Counted from the stretch's first letter, positions 35,223-44,119 are shown. The stretch is 64,000 nucleotides of DNA from Lachnospiraceae bacterium (GCA_910575005.1 CAJTCL010000011.1:92195-156194), one strand, 5' to 3'. The notes: a model not told the origin generated them from the sequence alone. Numbers and translations: made by a program.

Positions 35223-36425
35223 ATGAAATATATTATTGTACTAGGAGACGGGATGGCAGATCGTCCTTTGGAAGAATTACAGGGTATGACGCCCTTGGAA
35301 TATGCCAAGACGCCAAATATGGACCAACTGGCAGCGGCAGGTGAAATTGGTACTGTACACACAATCCCAGATGGGATGTCACCGGGAAGTGATACGGCAA
35401 ATTTGTCTGTGTTGGGCTATGACCCAAAGGTTTATTATTCTGGTCGGTCGCCGTTGGAAGCGCTTAGCATTGGCGTAGATATGAAAGGTACGGATGTTTC
35501 TCTGCGCTGTAATCTGGTGACACTCTCAGAGGAAGAGGAAAGATATGAAGATAAAAAGATTTTAGACCACAGCTCAGGCGAAATATCCACAGAGGACGCT
35601 GCAGTTTTAATTGAAGCTGTGAAAAAGGAACTGGAGACAGAAATATATAAATTTTATGTGGGGACCAGTTACCGTCATCTGTTGATCTGGGAGAAGGGGC
35701 AGGTACAGGAATTGACGCCGCCTCATGATGTGCTGGGGCAGACCATTAGCCAGTATCTTCCACAGGACGTTTTGCTTCGTGAGATGATGAAAAAGAGCTA
35801 TCAAATCTTGTCAGAGCATCCAATCAATAAGGAACGTAAACAGAAAGGCTTAAATCCTGCCAATTCCTGTTGGTTTTGGGGAGCGGGCACCCGTCCAGCA
35901 TTGTCCTCTTTTCAGGAGAAAACTGGTTTACGGGGTGCTATGGTGTCAGCCGTAGATTTATTAAAAGGAATTGCAGTGGGCGCTTCTATGAAAAATATTA
36001 TTGTGGAGGGAGCCAATGGCGGGCTGCATACCAATTATGAGGGCAAGGCTCAGGCGGCCGTGGATGTGTTGACAAAAGAAGGGTATGATTTTGTCTATGT
36101 CCATGTGGAAGCGCCGGACGAGATGGGACATCAGGGCAGTGTGGAGCGTAAGGTGGAGGCAATTCAGTATCTTGATCAGCGTGTGATTGCGCCGATCAAA
36201 GCAGGATTGGAACAAGCAGAAGAAGATTTCCGTATGCTGGTGATGCCAGATCATCCCACACCAATCAGTATTCGCACCCATACCAGTGATGATGTGCCCT
36301 ATCTTCTCTATGACAGTACAAAAATCGAAGATCGTACCTGGAAATACAATGAGAAAGAGGCGCAGCAGTCTGGCAACCGTATTGCAAAGGGCTGTGAGAT
36401 GATTGATTATCTAATTCAAAAATAG
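35223..36425 (+). CDS. Cofactor-independent phosphoglycerate mutase-like enzyme (possible homoserine kinase)
   Basis: A 400-residue alkaline-phosphatase-superfamily protein of the archaeal-type ApgM group: YIIVLGDGMADRP for metal binding, PGSDTANLSVLGYDP with the phospho-acceptor serine, PHDVLGQ, and the late MPDHPTPISIRTHTSDDVPY with metal-binding Asp and His. Its neighbour is hom. Family members placed next to threonine genes have been proposed to replace the ThrB homoserine kinase, and no thrB is visible here, so that role is a reasonable alternative to glycolysis. The ATG at 35223 follows AAAGGTGG; an in-frame ATG at 35127 lies close to the terminator. Confidence 0.85.
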   Translation: MKYIIVLGDGMADRPLEELQGMTPLEYAKTPNMDQLAAAGEIGTVHTIPDGMSPGSDTANLSVLGYDPKVYYSGRSPLEALSIGVDMKGTDVSLRCNLVTLSEEEERYEDKKILDHSSGEISTEDAAVLIEAVKKELETEIYKFYVGTSYRHLLIWEKGQVQELTPPHDVLGQTISQYLPQDVLLREMMKKSYQILSEHPINKERKQKGLNPANSCWFWGAGTRPALSSFQEKTGLRGAMVSAVDLLKGIAVGASMKNIIVEGANGGLHTNYEGKAQAAVDVLTKEGYDFVYVHVEAPDEMGHQGSVERKVEAIQYLDQRVIAPIKAGLEQAEEDFRMLVMPDHPTPISIRTHTSDDVPYLLYDSTKIEDRTWKYNEKEAQQSGNRIAKGCEMIDYLIQK

Positions 36426-36462
36426 AACAATATGGAAGCAGCCATTTGGGAGCCAGCCACAG

Positions 36463-36883
36463 AAGGCGTCTGTAAGCAATGGAAGAGTCGTTGCCAAGAA
36501 AGCAGGGCAAACAATTATTACCGCAAGGGCAGGGGATAAAAAAGATACTTGCACTGTGACAGTGAAAGTTCCATCTTCAAAGGTTTCCTTAAACACGAAA
36601 CAGATATGTAAAAGTATACGTTGTCTCCAAACCTAAGAAATCTAAAAAAGTGAAATTAAACAGAAAGTCTGTGATCCTGAAGGTGAAAAAGACGCTGAAT
36701 CTAAAAGCCACTATGTCGCCAAAAAATTCTACGGATATGTTGACCTGGAAAACATCGAACAAAAAAATTGCCAAGGTCGATCAATTTGGAAAGGTGACAG
36801 CAGTCAAAAAAGGCAGAGCTGTGATTACAGTGAGAACCTCAAGCGGCAAGAAGGCAACCTGTAAGGTGACAGTAAAGAAGTAA
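36463..36883 (+). pseudogene. Remnant of a Big_2 (Ig-like) surface protein
   Basis: Two pieces of bacterial Ig-like group 2 domains in different frames. The first (36463-36633) encodes SVSNGRVVAKKAGQTIITAR and a TCTVTVKVP ending. The second (about 36605-36883) encodes SKPKKSKKVKLNRKS, LTWKTSNKKIAKVDQFGKVT and ends ATCKVTVKK. The repeats run on from one another if one base is added or removed near 36590-36606. There is no start codon with a binding site and no signal peptide. It is the decayed 3' end of a larger cell-surface gene. Confidence 0.75.
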
Positions 36884-36928
36884 GCAATAACAAAATGCGC
36901 CACATCATGCCATTTGGCATGGTAAAAG

Positions 36929-37375
36929 CTATAAGTTGAGTGAAATACCTTCCAGTAAATCAATGCCCCAAATGACCAATAATAGATTTTTAATCACAAA
37001 GTTTATAATCAAGATGCCGAGGGCTGCCCAGATATAACTGTCTCGGTATTTTAACCCGATTTTCATGCGGTGTCTGGAAAGTCGTTCCACAGACTGACTG
37101 AGCAAAAACCAGCCGCCGCCGATGGCCGCATAGGGCACAAGTGGGTGGCAGAGAAAGGAAGTGATCAAATCTCCATGTAGAAGTGCGGCCACGGCGCGTG
37201 TACCGCCGCATCCTGGACAGTATAATCCGAAAGTACTGTTTACCAGGCATGGAAGCAGCAGCTTGGAAAAAGGGATCGGAAAGAGCTGATATATTAGCCA
37301 CAAGATGCCGCCGATAAAGAGCAGCGACCATCCAATATAAAATAATGCGGTTTCTTCTTTTTCACGTTGTCTCAT
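36929..37375 (-). CDS. DUF2752 family membrane protein
   Basis: A 148-residue protein with about three to four membrane segments and the family's CPGCGGTRAVAALLHGDL motif, where the two cysteines and the TRA stretch are invariant. Function of DUF2752 is unknown. It is transcribed away from the Big_2 remnant's orientation and has no obvious operon partner. Confidence 0.85.
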   Translation of the reverse strand: MRQREKEETALFYIGWSLLFIGGILWLIYQLFPIPFSKLLLPCLVNSTFGLYCPGCGGTRAVAALLHGDLITSFLCHPLVPYAAIGGGWFLLSQSVERLSRHRMKIGLKYRDSYIWAALGILIINFVIKNLLLVIWGIDLLEGISLNL

Positions 37376-37499
37376 AATGATATTCGTGGTTACTGTTTCT
37401 GTTTAAGATTTGTAATATAGTTCCTGTCATTGTTTTCAAGTTTACTTGTGAGTAGTAACCGCTTCCTCCTGATATGTAGTATAATGGTTATTTTCTCGG

Positions 37500-37528
37500 T
37501 TGTCAAAAGGGAAAATTTATGCTATACT
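37500..37528 (+). promoter_or_regulatory. Promoter of the HExxH protein gene
   Basis: TTGTCA at 37500-37505 and TATACT at 37523-37528, spacer 17 bases, about 80 bases before the start codon. Confidence 0.65.
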
Positions 37529-37547
37529 CGAACTAATTTAAACACAG

Positions 37548-37573
37548 CCCCCATTGTCCAGAGGCAATGGGGG
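37548..37573 (+). other. Leader hairpin
   Basis: CCCCCATTG (37548-37556) and CAATGGGGG (37565-37573) form a perfect 9-bp stem about 20 bases downstream of the promoter. There is no T run, so it is more likely an mRNA leader structure than a terminator. Confidence 0.6.
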
Positions 37574-37607
37574 TTACATATCTGAGAGTTGGGAAGGAGT
37601 GTTTGGC

Positions 37608-38159
37608 ATGGCAGGCTTTATGGTGGGAATCAATCCCAGTTATACTGGTTTAAACAATGTATATGAGAATACATATGCAGCTGGAGAGCCGCAAGGCAGC
37701 AAAGAGGCTGGGGATTCCGTACAGGGCAGCGAGGAAGCAAAAGAAGAAAAGGGGCGTTTTGGCAAGAAGGATCCAGGAGAGAAATGTGAGACTTGTGAGA
37801 AACGAAAGTATCAAGATGGTTCTGATGAGAATGTATCTTTTAAGGCAGCCACCCATATATCTCCAGAGTCTGCGGGAAGCCGTGTGCGTGCACACGAGCA
37901 GGAACATGTGGCGAATGCCTATTCCGAGGCAGCGCAGAAGGACGGAGAGGTACTCTCTGTCTCTGTCCGTATTCAGACGGCTGTCTGCCCAGAATGCGGT
38001 AAAAATTATGTCTCTGGGGGGACTACATCCACCAAAATTAAATATCCCGCGGATCCTTATGCAGAAAATCAACGCAAACTCAAGGAAAATGCAGTGAGGG
38101 GACGCAGTATTGATTATGCGGCGAGGCCGTTAGAAGAATTTGAAATGGAGCGTTTTTAA
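37608..38159 (+). CDS. Putative zinc metalloprotease-like protein (SprA-related type)
   Basis: A 183-residue protein. A disordered Glu/Lys/Gly-rich N-terminal half with a CETC pair is followed by SRVRAHEQEHVANAYSEA, an HExxH-type site, and then TAVCPECGKNYVSGGTTSTKI with a zinc-knuckle CxxC. The RAHEQEH context resembles the SprA-related putative metalloproteases. No signal peptide is seen, so it acts inside the cell or leaves by another route. The ATG at 37608 follows GGGAAGGAG; an upstream GTG at 37554 lies within the leader hairpin. It abuts the DUF975 gene. Confidence 0.65.
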   Translation: MAGFMVGINPSYTGLNNVYENTYAAGEPQGSKEAGDSVQGSEEAKEEKGRFGKKDPGEKCETCEKRKYQDGSDENVSFKAATHISPESAGSRVRAHEQEHVANAYSEAAQKDGEVLSVSVRIQTAVCPECGKNYVSGGTTSTKIKYPADPYAENQRKLKENAVRGRSIDYAARPLEEFEMERF

Positions 38160-38160
38160 G

Positions 38161-38937
38161 ATGAGACATACATCAGCAGAGTTAAAACGATTGTCAAGAG
38201 AACATTTAAATGGCCACTGGGGGCTTGCCATTGGTGCAAATTTGTTGGTTGGATTGCTCACATCCGCGATATTGATGCCATTTTATTTTTTACTTGTGCT
38301 CAGTGGGATGGGTATGGTGCAGATGGTAACATATTCAATTGCTACGGTGATTGTGACAGCAGTTTCCATGATTTTGCAGTGTGGCATTATCAGGATGTAT
38401 TTTGGATTTGCCAGAAAGCAGGAATCATCAATAGGAATGATGTTCTCAGAATTTACTAGAAGACCAGAACGATATATTTTGGGGTTTCTGTTTTTGGTTT
38501 GTGTAGAAGTGATCTGTATGCTGCCAGGAGCAATCTGTTTATCCGTGGGAATCACAACTGGAATTGTGCTGGCGGCGATCATAGGAGTAATTTTGTATCT
38601 TGCAGGTATGGTGGCTTTGATATTGATTGCCCTGCGCATGTCACAGATGTTTATGTTGATGGTAGACCACAGTGATATGGGTGTGATGGAGGCGTATCAC
38701 AGAAGTGTGGAAATGATGGAAGGCAACAAGGGCCGCTATTTTTACATCAACTTGAGTTTTATTGGTCTGAGTTTGCTGGGGATGCTCTCCTGTGGGATTG
38801 GAATGCTCTGGGTAACACCTTATATGATGCAGACCAGTGTGAATTTTTACAGAGAATTAAACGGGGAGCTTGATCAGGAACAGGGTTCTGGAGTATTCTG
38901 GAACGGGCAGGAGTATATGCCTAAGAAAGAACTGTAA
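38161..38937 (+). CDS. DUF975 family membrane protein
   Basis: A 258-residue protein with about six membrane segments. The start SAELKRLSREHLNGHWGLAIGANLLVGLL is the standard DUF975 opening, and the family's usual glycine- and proline-rich turns follow (MLPGAICLSVG, SCGIGMLWVTPYMMQTSVNFYREL). Function is unknown. The ATG lies one base after the stop of the metalloprotease-like gene with GGAG at 38147-38150, so translation is coupled. Confidence 0.88.
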   Translation: MRHTSAELKRLSREHLNGHWGLAIGANLLVGLLTSAILMPFYFLLVLSGMGMVQMVTYSIATVIVTAVSMILQCGIIRMYFGFARKQESSIGMMFSEFTRRPERYILGFLFLVCVEVICMLPGAICLSVGITTGIVLAAIIGVILYLAGMVALILIALRMSQMFMLMVDHSDMGVMEAYHRSVEMMEGNKGRYFYINLSFIGLSLLGMLSCGIGMLWVTPYMMQTSVNFYRELNGELDQEQGSGVFWNGQEYMPKKEL

Positions 38938-39005
38938 TTTTCTGAGAAAGAGCTGACTTTGCAGCGAGAACAACAATAAAATATAGTAACTATTCATAAC
39001 TCCAT

Positions 39006-39062
39006 AAAAATGGGAAGCCAGGATCTTCAAATTTATTTGAAAGAATCTGACTTCCTATTTTT
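39006..39062 (+). terminator. Large bidirectional terminator between convergent genes
   Basis: A long imperfect palindrome with outer arms AAAAATGGGAAG (39006-39017) and CTTCCTATTTTT (39051-39062) and a paired inner core around TTCAAATTTATTTGAA. A/T runs at both ends suit termination in both directions. Confidence 0.8.
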
Positions 39063-39075
39063 GTAAGGTTCTGAA

Positions 39076-39453
39076 TTAGAGTGAACGGTAAAAATCATAA
39101 GATTGATAGGAATCTGGATAACCCATCTCTTCTAACATTTCTTCAATATATTGCATATAACCTTCAAATCCACCAAACTCAACATAGATTGTGATCAGGG
39201 AAATGGTTAAAAATAGAATGCCGCAGACAATAGCGAGAATTCCTAAGATTATTCCTGCTTTGGCGTAGTTGCTAAACGTCATTTCTCCACCTCTGGACAA
39301 TATAGCAAGGAGCAGCGCCAGAGAACCAAAAATAATGGCTGGATAGATACAGCAGCTCATTACCATGCCGGCAATTCCAATTACCATCGAGGCAATTGCC
39401 ATACTTGCAGAACGTTTGTCTATGTAAGAAGTATTTGTGCCATTGTAATCCAT
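39076..39453 (-). CDS. Small DUF4190-like membrane protein
   Basis: A 125-residue protein with two or three membrane segments: SMAIASMVIGIAGMVMSCC, then SLALLLAILSRGGEMTFSNYAKAGIILGILAIVCGI, as in DUF4190-like proteins where a basic loop lies between paired helices. The C-terminal tail is acidic and tyrosine-rich. The start codon follows AGGAGG on the minus strand. Function is unknown. Confidence 0.75.
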   Translation of the reverse strand: MDYNGTNTSYIDKRSASMAIASMVIGIAGMVMSCCIYPAIIFGSLALLLAILSRGGEMTFSNYAKAGIILGILAIVCGILFLTISLITIYVEFGGFEGYMQYIEEMLEEMGYPDSYQSYDFYRSL

Positions 39454-39491
39454 TTGAAAACCTCCTTTTTATTTCTCATATTATTTTGGTA

Positions 39492-39534
39492 ATTGCGAAA
39501 CTCAATAATTTTGATCACTTAGTTGTTTCGCAAT
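39492..39534 (-). repeat. Inverted repeat in the upstream region of the DUF4190-like gene
   Basis: ATTGCGAAAC (39492-39501) and GTTTCGCAAT (39525-39534) are exact inverses separated by 23 bases. On the minus strand one arm overlaps a possible -35 (TTGAGT) with TAATAT 16 bases further on, so it could be an operator. Nearby TCATATTATT also occurs twice, flanking the arms. Confidence 0.5.
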
Positions 39535-39587
39535 ACCTATCTCATATTATTGTAGCATGGGAAAAAGCAAAACACAAATATATTTTC

Positions 39588-39616
39588 TTGAAACCATAAA
39601 AACAATCCGCTATAAT
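39588..39616 (+). promoter_or_regulatory. Promoter of tex
   Basis: TTGAAA at 39588-39593 and TATAAT at 39611-39616, spacer 17 bases, 37 bases before the start codon. Confidence 0.75.
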
Positions 39617-39653
39617 AAATCACAGAAACTGTGAGGAATAAGGAGAATATTTT

Positions 39654-41795
39654 ATGGATATTATTGCGAAATTAGCAGAAGAACTGCAAATTAAAGTACC
39701 ACAGGTACAGGCAGCGGTAAAGCTTATTGATGAGGGGAATACGATTCCTTTTATTTCCAGATACCGCAAGGAAGCAACTGGAGCTTTGAATGATGAGGTA
39801 TTGAGAAATCTGTTTGAACGGCTGAATTATCTTCGCAATTTGGAGGAGAAAAAGGAACAAGTGCTCTCCACAATAGAGGAACAGGGAAAACTGACAGAAG
39901 AATTGAAGCAGCAGATTTTGGCGGCAGAAACGTTGGTGGCAGTGGAAGATTTGTATCGGCCCTATCGTCCCAAACGGCGTACCCGCGCCACAATTGCCAA
40001 AGAAAAGGGGTTAGAGCCGCTGGCAAACATTATTTTACTGCAGATGACAGACAAGCCTTTGGAACAGGAGGCAGAGAAATTTTTAAATCCAGAAAAAGAA
40101 GTTCATTCTGTGCAGGATGCCATTGCAGGGGCTATGGATATATTAGCAGAGGGAATTTCAGATGAGGCGGCTTACCGCAAATATATTCGTGACCTGACGA
40201 TGCGTACAGGTAAGATTGTGTCTGTGGCAAAGGATCCAGAGGCAGAATCAGTCTATGAAATGTATTATGAATTTGAGGAAGGGCTGGCAAAACTGGCTGG
40301 ACATCGCATTTTAGCATTAAACCGCGGAGAAGCGGAGAAAGTTTTATCTGTAAAAATTGAGGCTCCCGCTGAACAGATATTACAGTATTTGGAGAAAAAG
40401 ACGATTATAAGAGATAATCCTCATACCACAGAAACGCTGCAGGCAGTGGTTGAAGATAGTTATAAGCGTTTGATTGCGCCTGCCATCGAGCGAGAAATTC
40501 GCAGTGAGCTGACCGAGCGTGCCGAAGACGGGGCGATCAAGGTATTTGGAAAAAATTTGCAGCAGCTTTTGATGCAGCCGCCGATTGCTGGAAAAGTAGT
40601 GCTGGGCTGGGATCCGGCATTCCGTACGGGATGCAAGCTTGCGGTAGTGGATTCCACTGGAAAGGTATTAGATACCACTGTTATTTATCCCACTGCACCA
40701 CAGAATAAAGTGGAACAGTCCAAGGCAGTCTTAAAAAAATTGATTCAAAAATATGGAATCTCCCTGATTTCGGTGGGAAATGGTACCGCATCCAGAGAAT
40801 CAGAGATGATAATTGTAGATTTGTTAAAGGAGATTCCAGAACCAGTACAGTATATTATTGTCAATGAAGCAGGGGCTTCTGTGTATTCAGCGAGTAAACT
40901 TGCTACAGAGGAATTTCCAAATTTTGATGTAGGGCAGCGAAGTGCCGCTTCCATCGCTAGGCGCCTGCAAGATCCTTTGGCGGAATTGGTAAAGATTGAT
41001 CCCAAATCCATTGGCGTAGGCCAGTATCAGCATGATATGAATCAAAAGAAATTAAGCGGTGCGCTGAATGGCGTGGTGGAGGATTGTGTCAATAAAGTAG
41101 GTGTGGATTTAAATACCGCATCTGCGTCTTTGTTAGAATATATCTCTGGTATCAGCAAAGTGATTGCCAAAAATATTGTCGCATACAGGGAAGAAAACGG
41201 CAGATTTATCACTCGTTCTCAGCTTTTAAAGGTGGCAAAATTAGGCCCAAAGGCTTATGAACAATGCGCCGGTTTTATGCGAATCAGTGGTGGTAAAAAT
41301 CCTTTGGACGGAACAAGCGTCCACCCGGAAAGTTATGAAGCCGCTTTGAAATTGCTGAATAGATTAGGATATGTGCCAGAGGATATCCCTAATGGAAAAT
41401 TATCCGGCATTTCCAAAAAGATTTCAGATTATAAGAAATTGGCAGAAGAGTTAGAGATTGGAGAAATGACGCTGCAGGATATTGTGAAGGAATTGGAAAA
41501 GCCTGCCAGAGATCCCAGAGATGAGATGCCAAAGCCAATTTTGAGGACTGATGTATTGGAAATGAAAGATCTGACTCCGGGGATGATCTTAAAAGGTACG
41601 GTGCGCAATGTGATTGATTTCGGTGCGTTTGTGGATATCGGCGTCCATCAGGATGGTCTGGTACATATTTCCCAGATGACAGAGCGTTATATTAAGCATC
41701 CGCTGGAGGCAGTCAGCGTGGGAGATATTGTGGAAGTGAAAGTTATGAGTGTAGATGTGGCCAAAAAGCGGATTCAGCTTACAATGAAGATTTAG
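39654..41795 (+). CDS. tex: RNA-binding transcription accessory protein Tex
   Basis: A 713-residue Tex protein, a nucleic-acid-binding factor associated with transcription elongation complexes. The domain order is standard: N-terminal helical Tex region (FISRYRKEATGALNDE), a YqgF/RNase H-like fold (VLGWDPAFRTGCKLAVVD), a helix-hairpin-helix section (LNTASASLLEYISGISK, RSQLLKVAKLGPKAYEQCAGF) and a C-terminal S1 domain from about residue 640 (GMILKGTVRNVIDFGAFVDIGVHQDGLVHISQM). Intact and of usual length. It is the last housekeeping gene before the accessory island that starts at 41855. Confidence 0.96.
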   Translation: MDIIAKLAEELQIKVPQVQAAVKLIDEGNTIPFISRYRKEATGALNDEVLRNLFERLNYLRNLEEKKEQVLSTIEEQGKLTEELKQQILAAETLVAVEDLYRPYRPKRRTRATIAKEKGLEPLANIILLQMTDKPLEQEAEKFLNPEKEVHSVQDAIAGAMDILAEGISDEAAYRKYIRDLTMRTGKIVSVAKDPEAESVYEMYYEFEEGLAKLAGHRILALNRGEAEKVLSVKIEAPAEQILQYLEKKTIIRDNPHTTETLQAVVEDSYKRLIAPAIEREIRSELTERAEDGAIKVFGKNLQQLLMQPPIAGKVVLGWDPAFRTGCKLAVVDSTGKVLDTTVIYPTAPQNKVEQSKAVLKKLIQKYGISLISVGNGTASRESEMIIVDLLKEIPEPVQYIIVNEAGASVYSASKLATEEFPNFDVGQRSAASIARRLQDPLAELVKIDPKSIGVGQYQHDMNQKKLSGALNGVVEDCVNKVGVDLNTASASLLEYISGISKVIAKNIVAYREENGRFITRSQLLKVAKLGPKAYEQCAGFMRISGGKNPLDGTSVHPESYEAALKLLNRLGYVPEDIPNGKLSGISKKISDYKKLAEELEIGEMTLQDIVKELEKPARDPRDEMPKPILRTDVLEMKDLTPGMILKGTVRNVIDFGAFVDIGVHQDGLVHISQMTERYIKHPLEAVSVGDIVEVKVMSVDVAKKRIQLTMKI

Positions 41796-41854
41796 AGAGA
41801 TTTTTTAAGAAACCTTATATCTAAGATTTAAGAAAGTTGATGGAGAAGAAATCT

Positions 41855-42798
41855 ATGATTGAGAAGGTATATATTCCTCCAATAAAAATACAGGGAATAA
41901 AAACAAAATTAGTTAAGTTAATTTCGCAGGCTGTGAGTTTGAAAGATCAAGCTGTATGGTATGAGCCATTTATGGGTTCTGGTGTTGTTGGACTTAATTT
42001 AGCACCGAAATATGCAGTTTTTGCAGATACTAATCCTTATGTGATTGCATTATATAATGAAATCAAGAGCGGTCAGATAAACTCTTATATAGTTCGCGAA
42101 TTTTTAGAAAAGGAAGGGGGATTACTTAAGGAGAAAGATGAGAAACATTATTATTATATAAGAGATAGGTTTAATGAGCAGCACAACCCTTTAGATTTTT
42201 TGTTTTTAAATAGAAGTTGTCTAACGGAATGATTCGATTTAATAAAAATTATAAGTTTAATGTGCCTTATGGACATAAGCCTGAGAGATTTGCAAAAGCA
42301 TATGTGACGAAAATTGTCAATCAAGTAAAACGATTGGAAACAATTTTTCCCCAAAATGACTGGCAATTTAAATGTCAATCATTTGAAGAGACAATTAAGG
42401 AGGCATCAGAGGGGGATTTTATTTACTGCGATCCGCCATATATTGGCAGACATGTAGATTATTATGATAGCTGGGATGAGGAACATGAAATTTTATTGCG
42501 AGATGAATTGTATGCTTCAGGTGCGAAATTTATATTATCAACTTGGGATGAAAATAAATATAGAAAAAATGAGTATATAGATTCTGTGTGGAAAGATTGC
42601 TATAAACTAAATCAGGAGCATTTTTACCATGTTGGGGCAAGAGAAAAGAATCGAGGTTCTATGTTAGAAGCATTATTGATGAATTATGAGCCTCTCACGG
42701 CACAAGATCAGAAAAAGGTTGAATATGAACAATTGTCTTTTGTATTGCCAGGGATGAAACAAGTAGGTAGCATGTGTAATTTACAAATGGAGGAATAG
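41855..42798 (+). pseudogene. Dam-family N6-adenine DNA methyltransferase of an EcoRV-like system (frameshifted)
   Basis: Two overlapping frames make one methyltransferase of about 314 residues. The first has the SAM-binding YEPFMGSGVVGLN and the ADTNPYVIALYNEIK stretch; the second has FNVPYGHKPERF and the catalytic YCDPPYIG motif. Family members carry an NRxCFNG-like stretch exactly where the frames change: AAT AGA AGT TGT is followed by CT and then AAC GGA ATG, so one base is missing at about 42220-42223, and the first frame stops at 42230-42232. The ATG at 41855 follows GGAG. Its partner is the EcoRV-like endonuclease next door, so the natural target was probably GATATC. As read, it lacks its catalytic half and is inactive unless the frameshift is a sequencing error or is bypassed. 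Confidence 0.88.
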
Positions 42799-42801
42799 GG
42801 G

Positions 42802-43618
42802 ATGGAATTTGATTTTATAGATGCATTTTACCATAAAATAGCAGATAAGCAAATTGATTGGGAGGTAAGCGGACTTGTTGCATCAGATGGAAGAATTTTT
42901 TCATATAGGAAGTGATTCAAAACTGATGGGAAGGATTTTTGAATTGATTTCATTTAGTCTTTTACAAGAAATAGCAGATGAAAATGATTTCATTCTTCAA
43001 CCTTCTGAACGGCAAACAGTCTATCCAGATTTTACATTGATGAAAAGTAAGGGGGATTGTCAAAAAATAGCAATTGACATAAAAACTACATATCGAAAAT
43101 TTAACAAAAATAAAAAGGTAAAAAGATATAGTTTTACGCTTGGTTCTTATGCTTCTTTTATGAGAAATGGAACAAAAAATATAATGTTTCCATATTATCA
43201 ATATAAAAAGCATTATGTAATTGGTTTTATATATACGAGAAATGAAAATGCTGGTGTAGGAAAAATGTATCCATTAAATGATTGTAGAAAATTGCCAGTT
43301 CCATACAAAGATGTTCAGGTATTTGTTCAAGAAAAATATAAGATTGCTGGTGACAAACCTGGTAGTGGAAATACAGAAAATATTGGTTCCTATAAGACGA
43401 AAAATATGCAATATCTTATTGATGGAGAAGGAGCATTTTCTGAATTAGGATTGTCAACATTTGAAGATTATTGGGGTGGTTATCCCAAATACAGAGCTGC
43501 ATCAAAAGATTATACATCACTAGAAGAATATTTTGAATGGCAAGAAAGAAATGGGAAGGATGTAACAGAGCTGAAACGAGTATATAAATATTGGAAAAGA
43601 ATACATGGGGAGAAATAA
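42802..43618 (+). pseudogene. EcoRV-like type II restriction endonuclease (frameshifted)
   Basis: The body reads like EcoRV: GSDSKLMGRIFELISF, YPDFTLMKSKGD with the catalytic Asp, IAIDIKTTYRK with the catalytic Asp-x-Lys, FTLGSYASFMRNGTKNI, and KIAGDKPGSGNTENIGS. The proper start is ATG 42802, 7 bases after GGAGGA; it encodes VSGLVASDGRIF and then stops at 42913-42915. Removing one T from the run of six at 42896-42901 restores GRIFHIGSDSK, matching the order in EcoRV. The full enzyme would be about 271 residues (EcoRV has 245). The remaining open frame from 42875 lacks the N-terminal dimerisation segment. The enzyme would cut at a GATATC-type site if intact. Confidence 0.9.
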
Positions 43619-43713
43619 CATTTTTAAGTAGATATATAGGAATATAGTAACTATTATGTGAAATATTGTATTAGAATCAGATGGAGTAAAGTATACAATC
43701 ATAATTACAATAC

Positions 43714-43745
43714 GGCGCAGGTGAAAAATCCTGCGCCATAATTTT
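43714..43745 (+). terminator. Terminator between the restriction gene and the Uma2 gene
   Basis: GGCGCAGG (43714-43721) pairs perfectly with CCTGCGCC (43730-43737), followed after four bases by TTTTT. It lies between convergent genes. Confidence 0.7.
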
Positions 43746-44119
43746 TAAACATCCAGTGAATTGGCAAGTTCAGAAAAGTTTATATAGAGATCCTTATATA
43801 TACTGACTTTGATGGTGGAAAAGAAAGCATATTGTACATTGAGTATGTCTCTTTCGAAATAATTTACAGTGATAATCTTCCGCCTGGGGTCAACAATCCA
43901 ATATTCACGAACACCATACTTTTTATAATAATACAATTTGCGGATATAATCATCTGACGGGTTGCCAGGAGAGACAATTTCAATAATAAAATCGGGCGCA
44001 CCATTACATCGCTTATTATCTAGTTTATTTTTATCGCAGATAATCAAAAGATCAGGTTGGACAATGGTGAGAGGTTTGTCGGATAACTTTACATCAAATT
44101 GTGGCTGTAAAGCTGCCAT
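43745..44119 (-). CDS. Uma2-family (DUF820) protein, N-terminally shortened
   Basis: A 124-residue protein matching the C-terminal two thirds of Uma2 proteins: FDVKLSDKPLTIVQPDLLIICDK, GAPDFIIEIVSPGNPSDD and YKKYGVREYWIVDP. These form a PD-(D/E)XK-like nuclease fold, but full members have about 60 more N-terminal residues that hold part of the active-site framework. Here the frame begins directly at the FDV strand and the divergent upstream space is only 43 bases before kptA, so the 5' end was probably lost. A GGAAAGGATG binding site precedes the ATG, so it may still be translated. Confidence 0.7.
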   Translation of the reverse strand: MAALQPQFDVKLSDKPLTIVQPDLLIICDKNKLDNKRCNGAPDFIIEIVSPGNPSDDYIRKLYYYKKYGVREYWIVDPRRKIITVNYFERDILNVQYAFFSTIKVSIYKDLYINFSELANSLDV

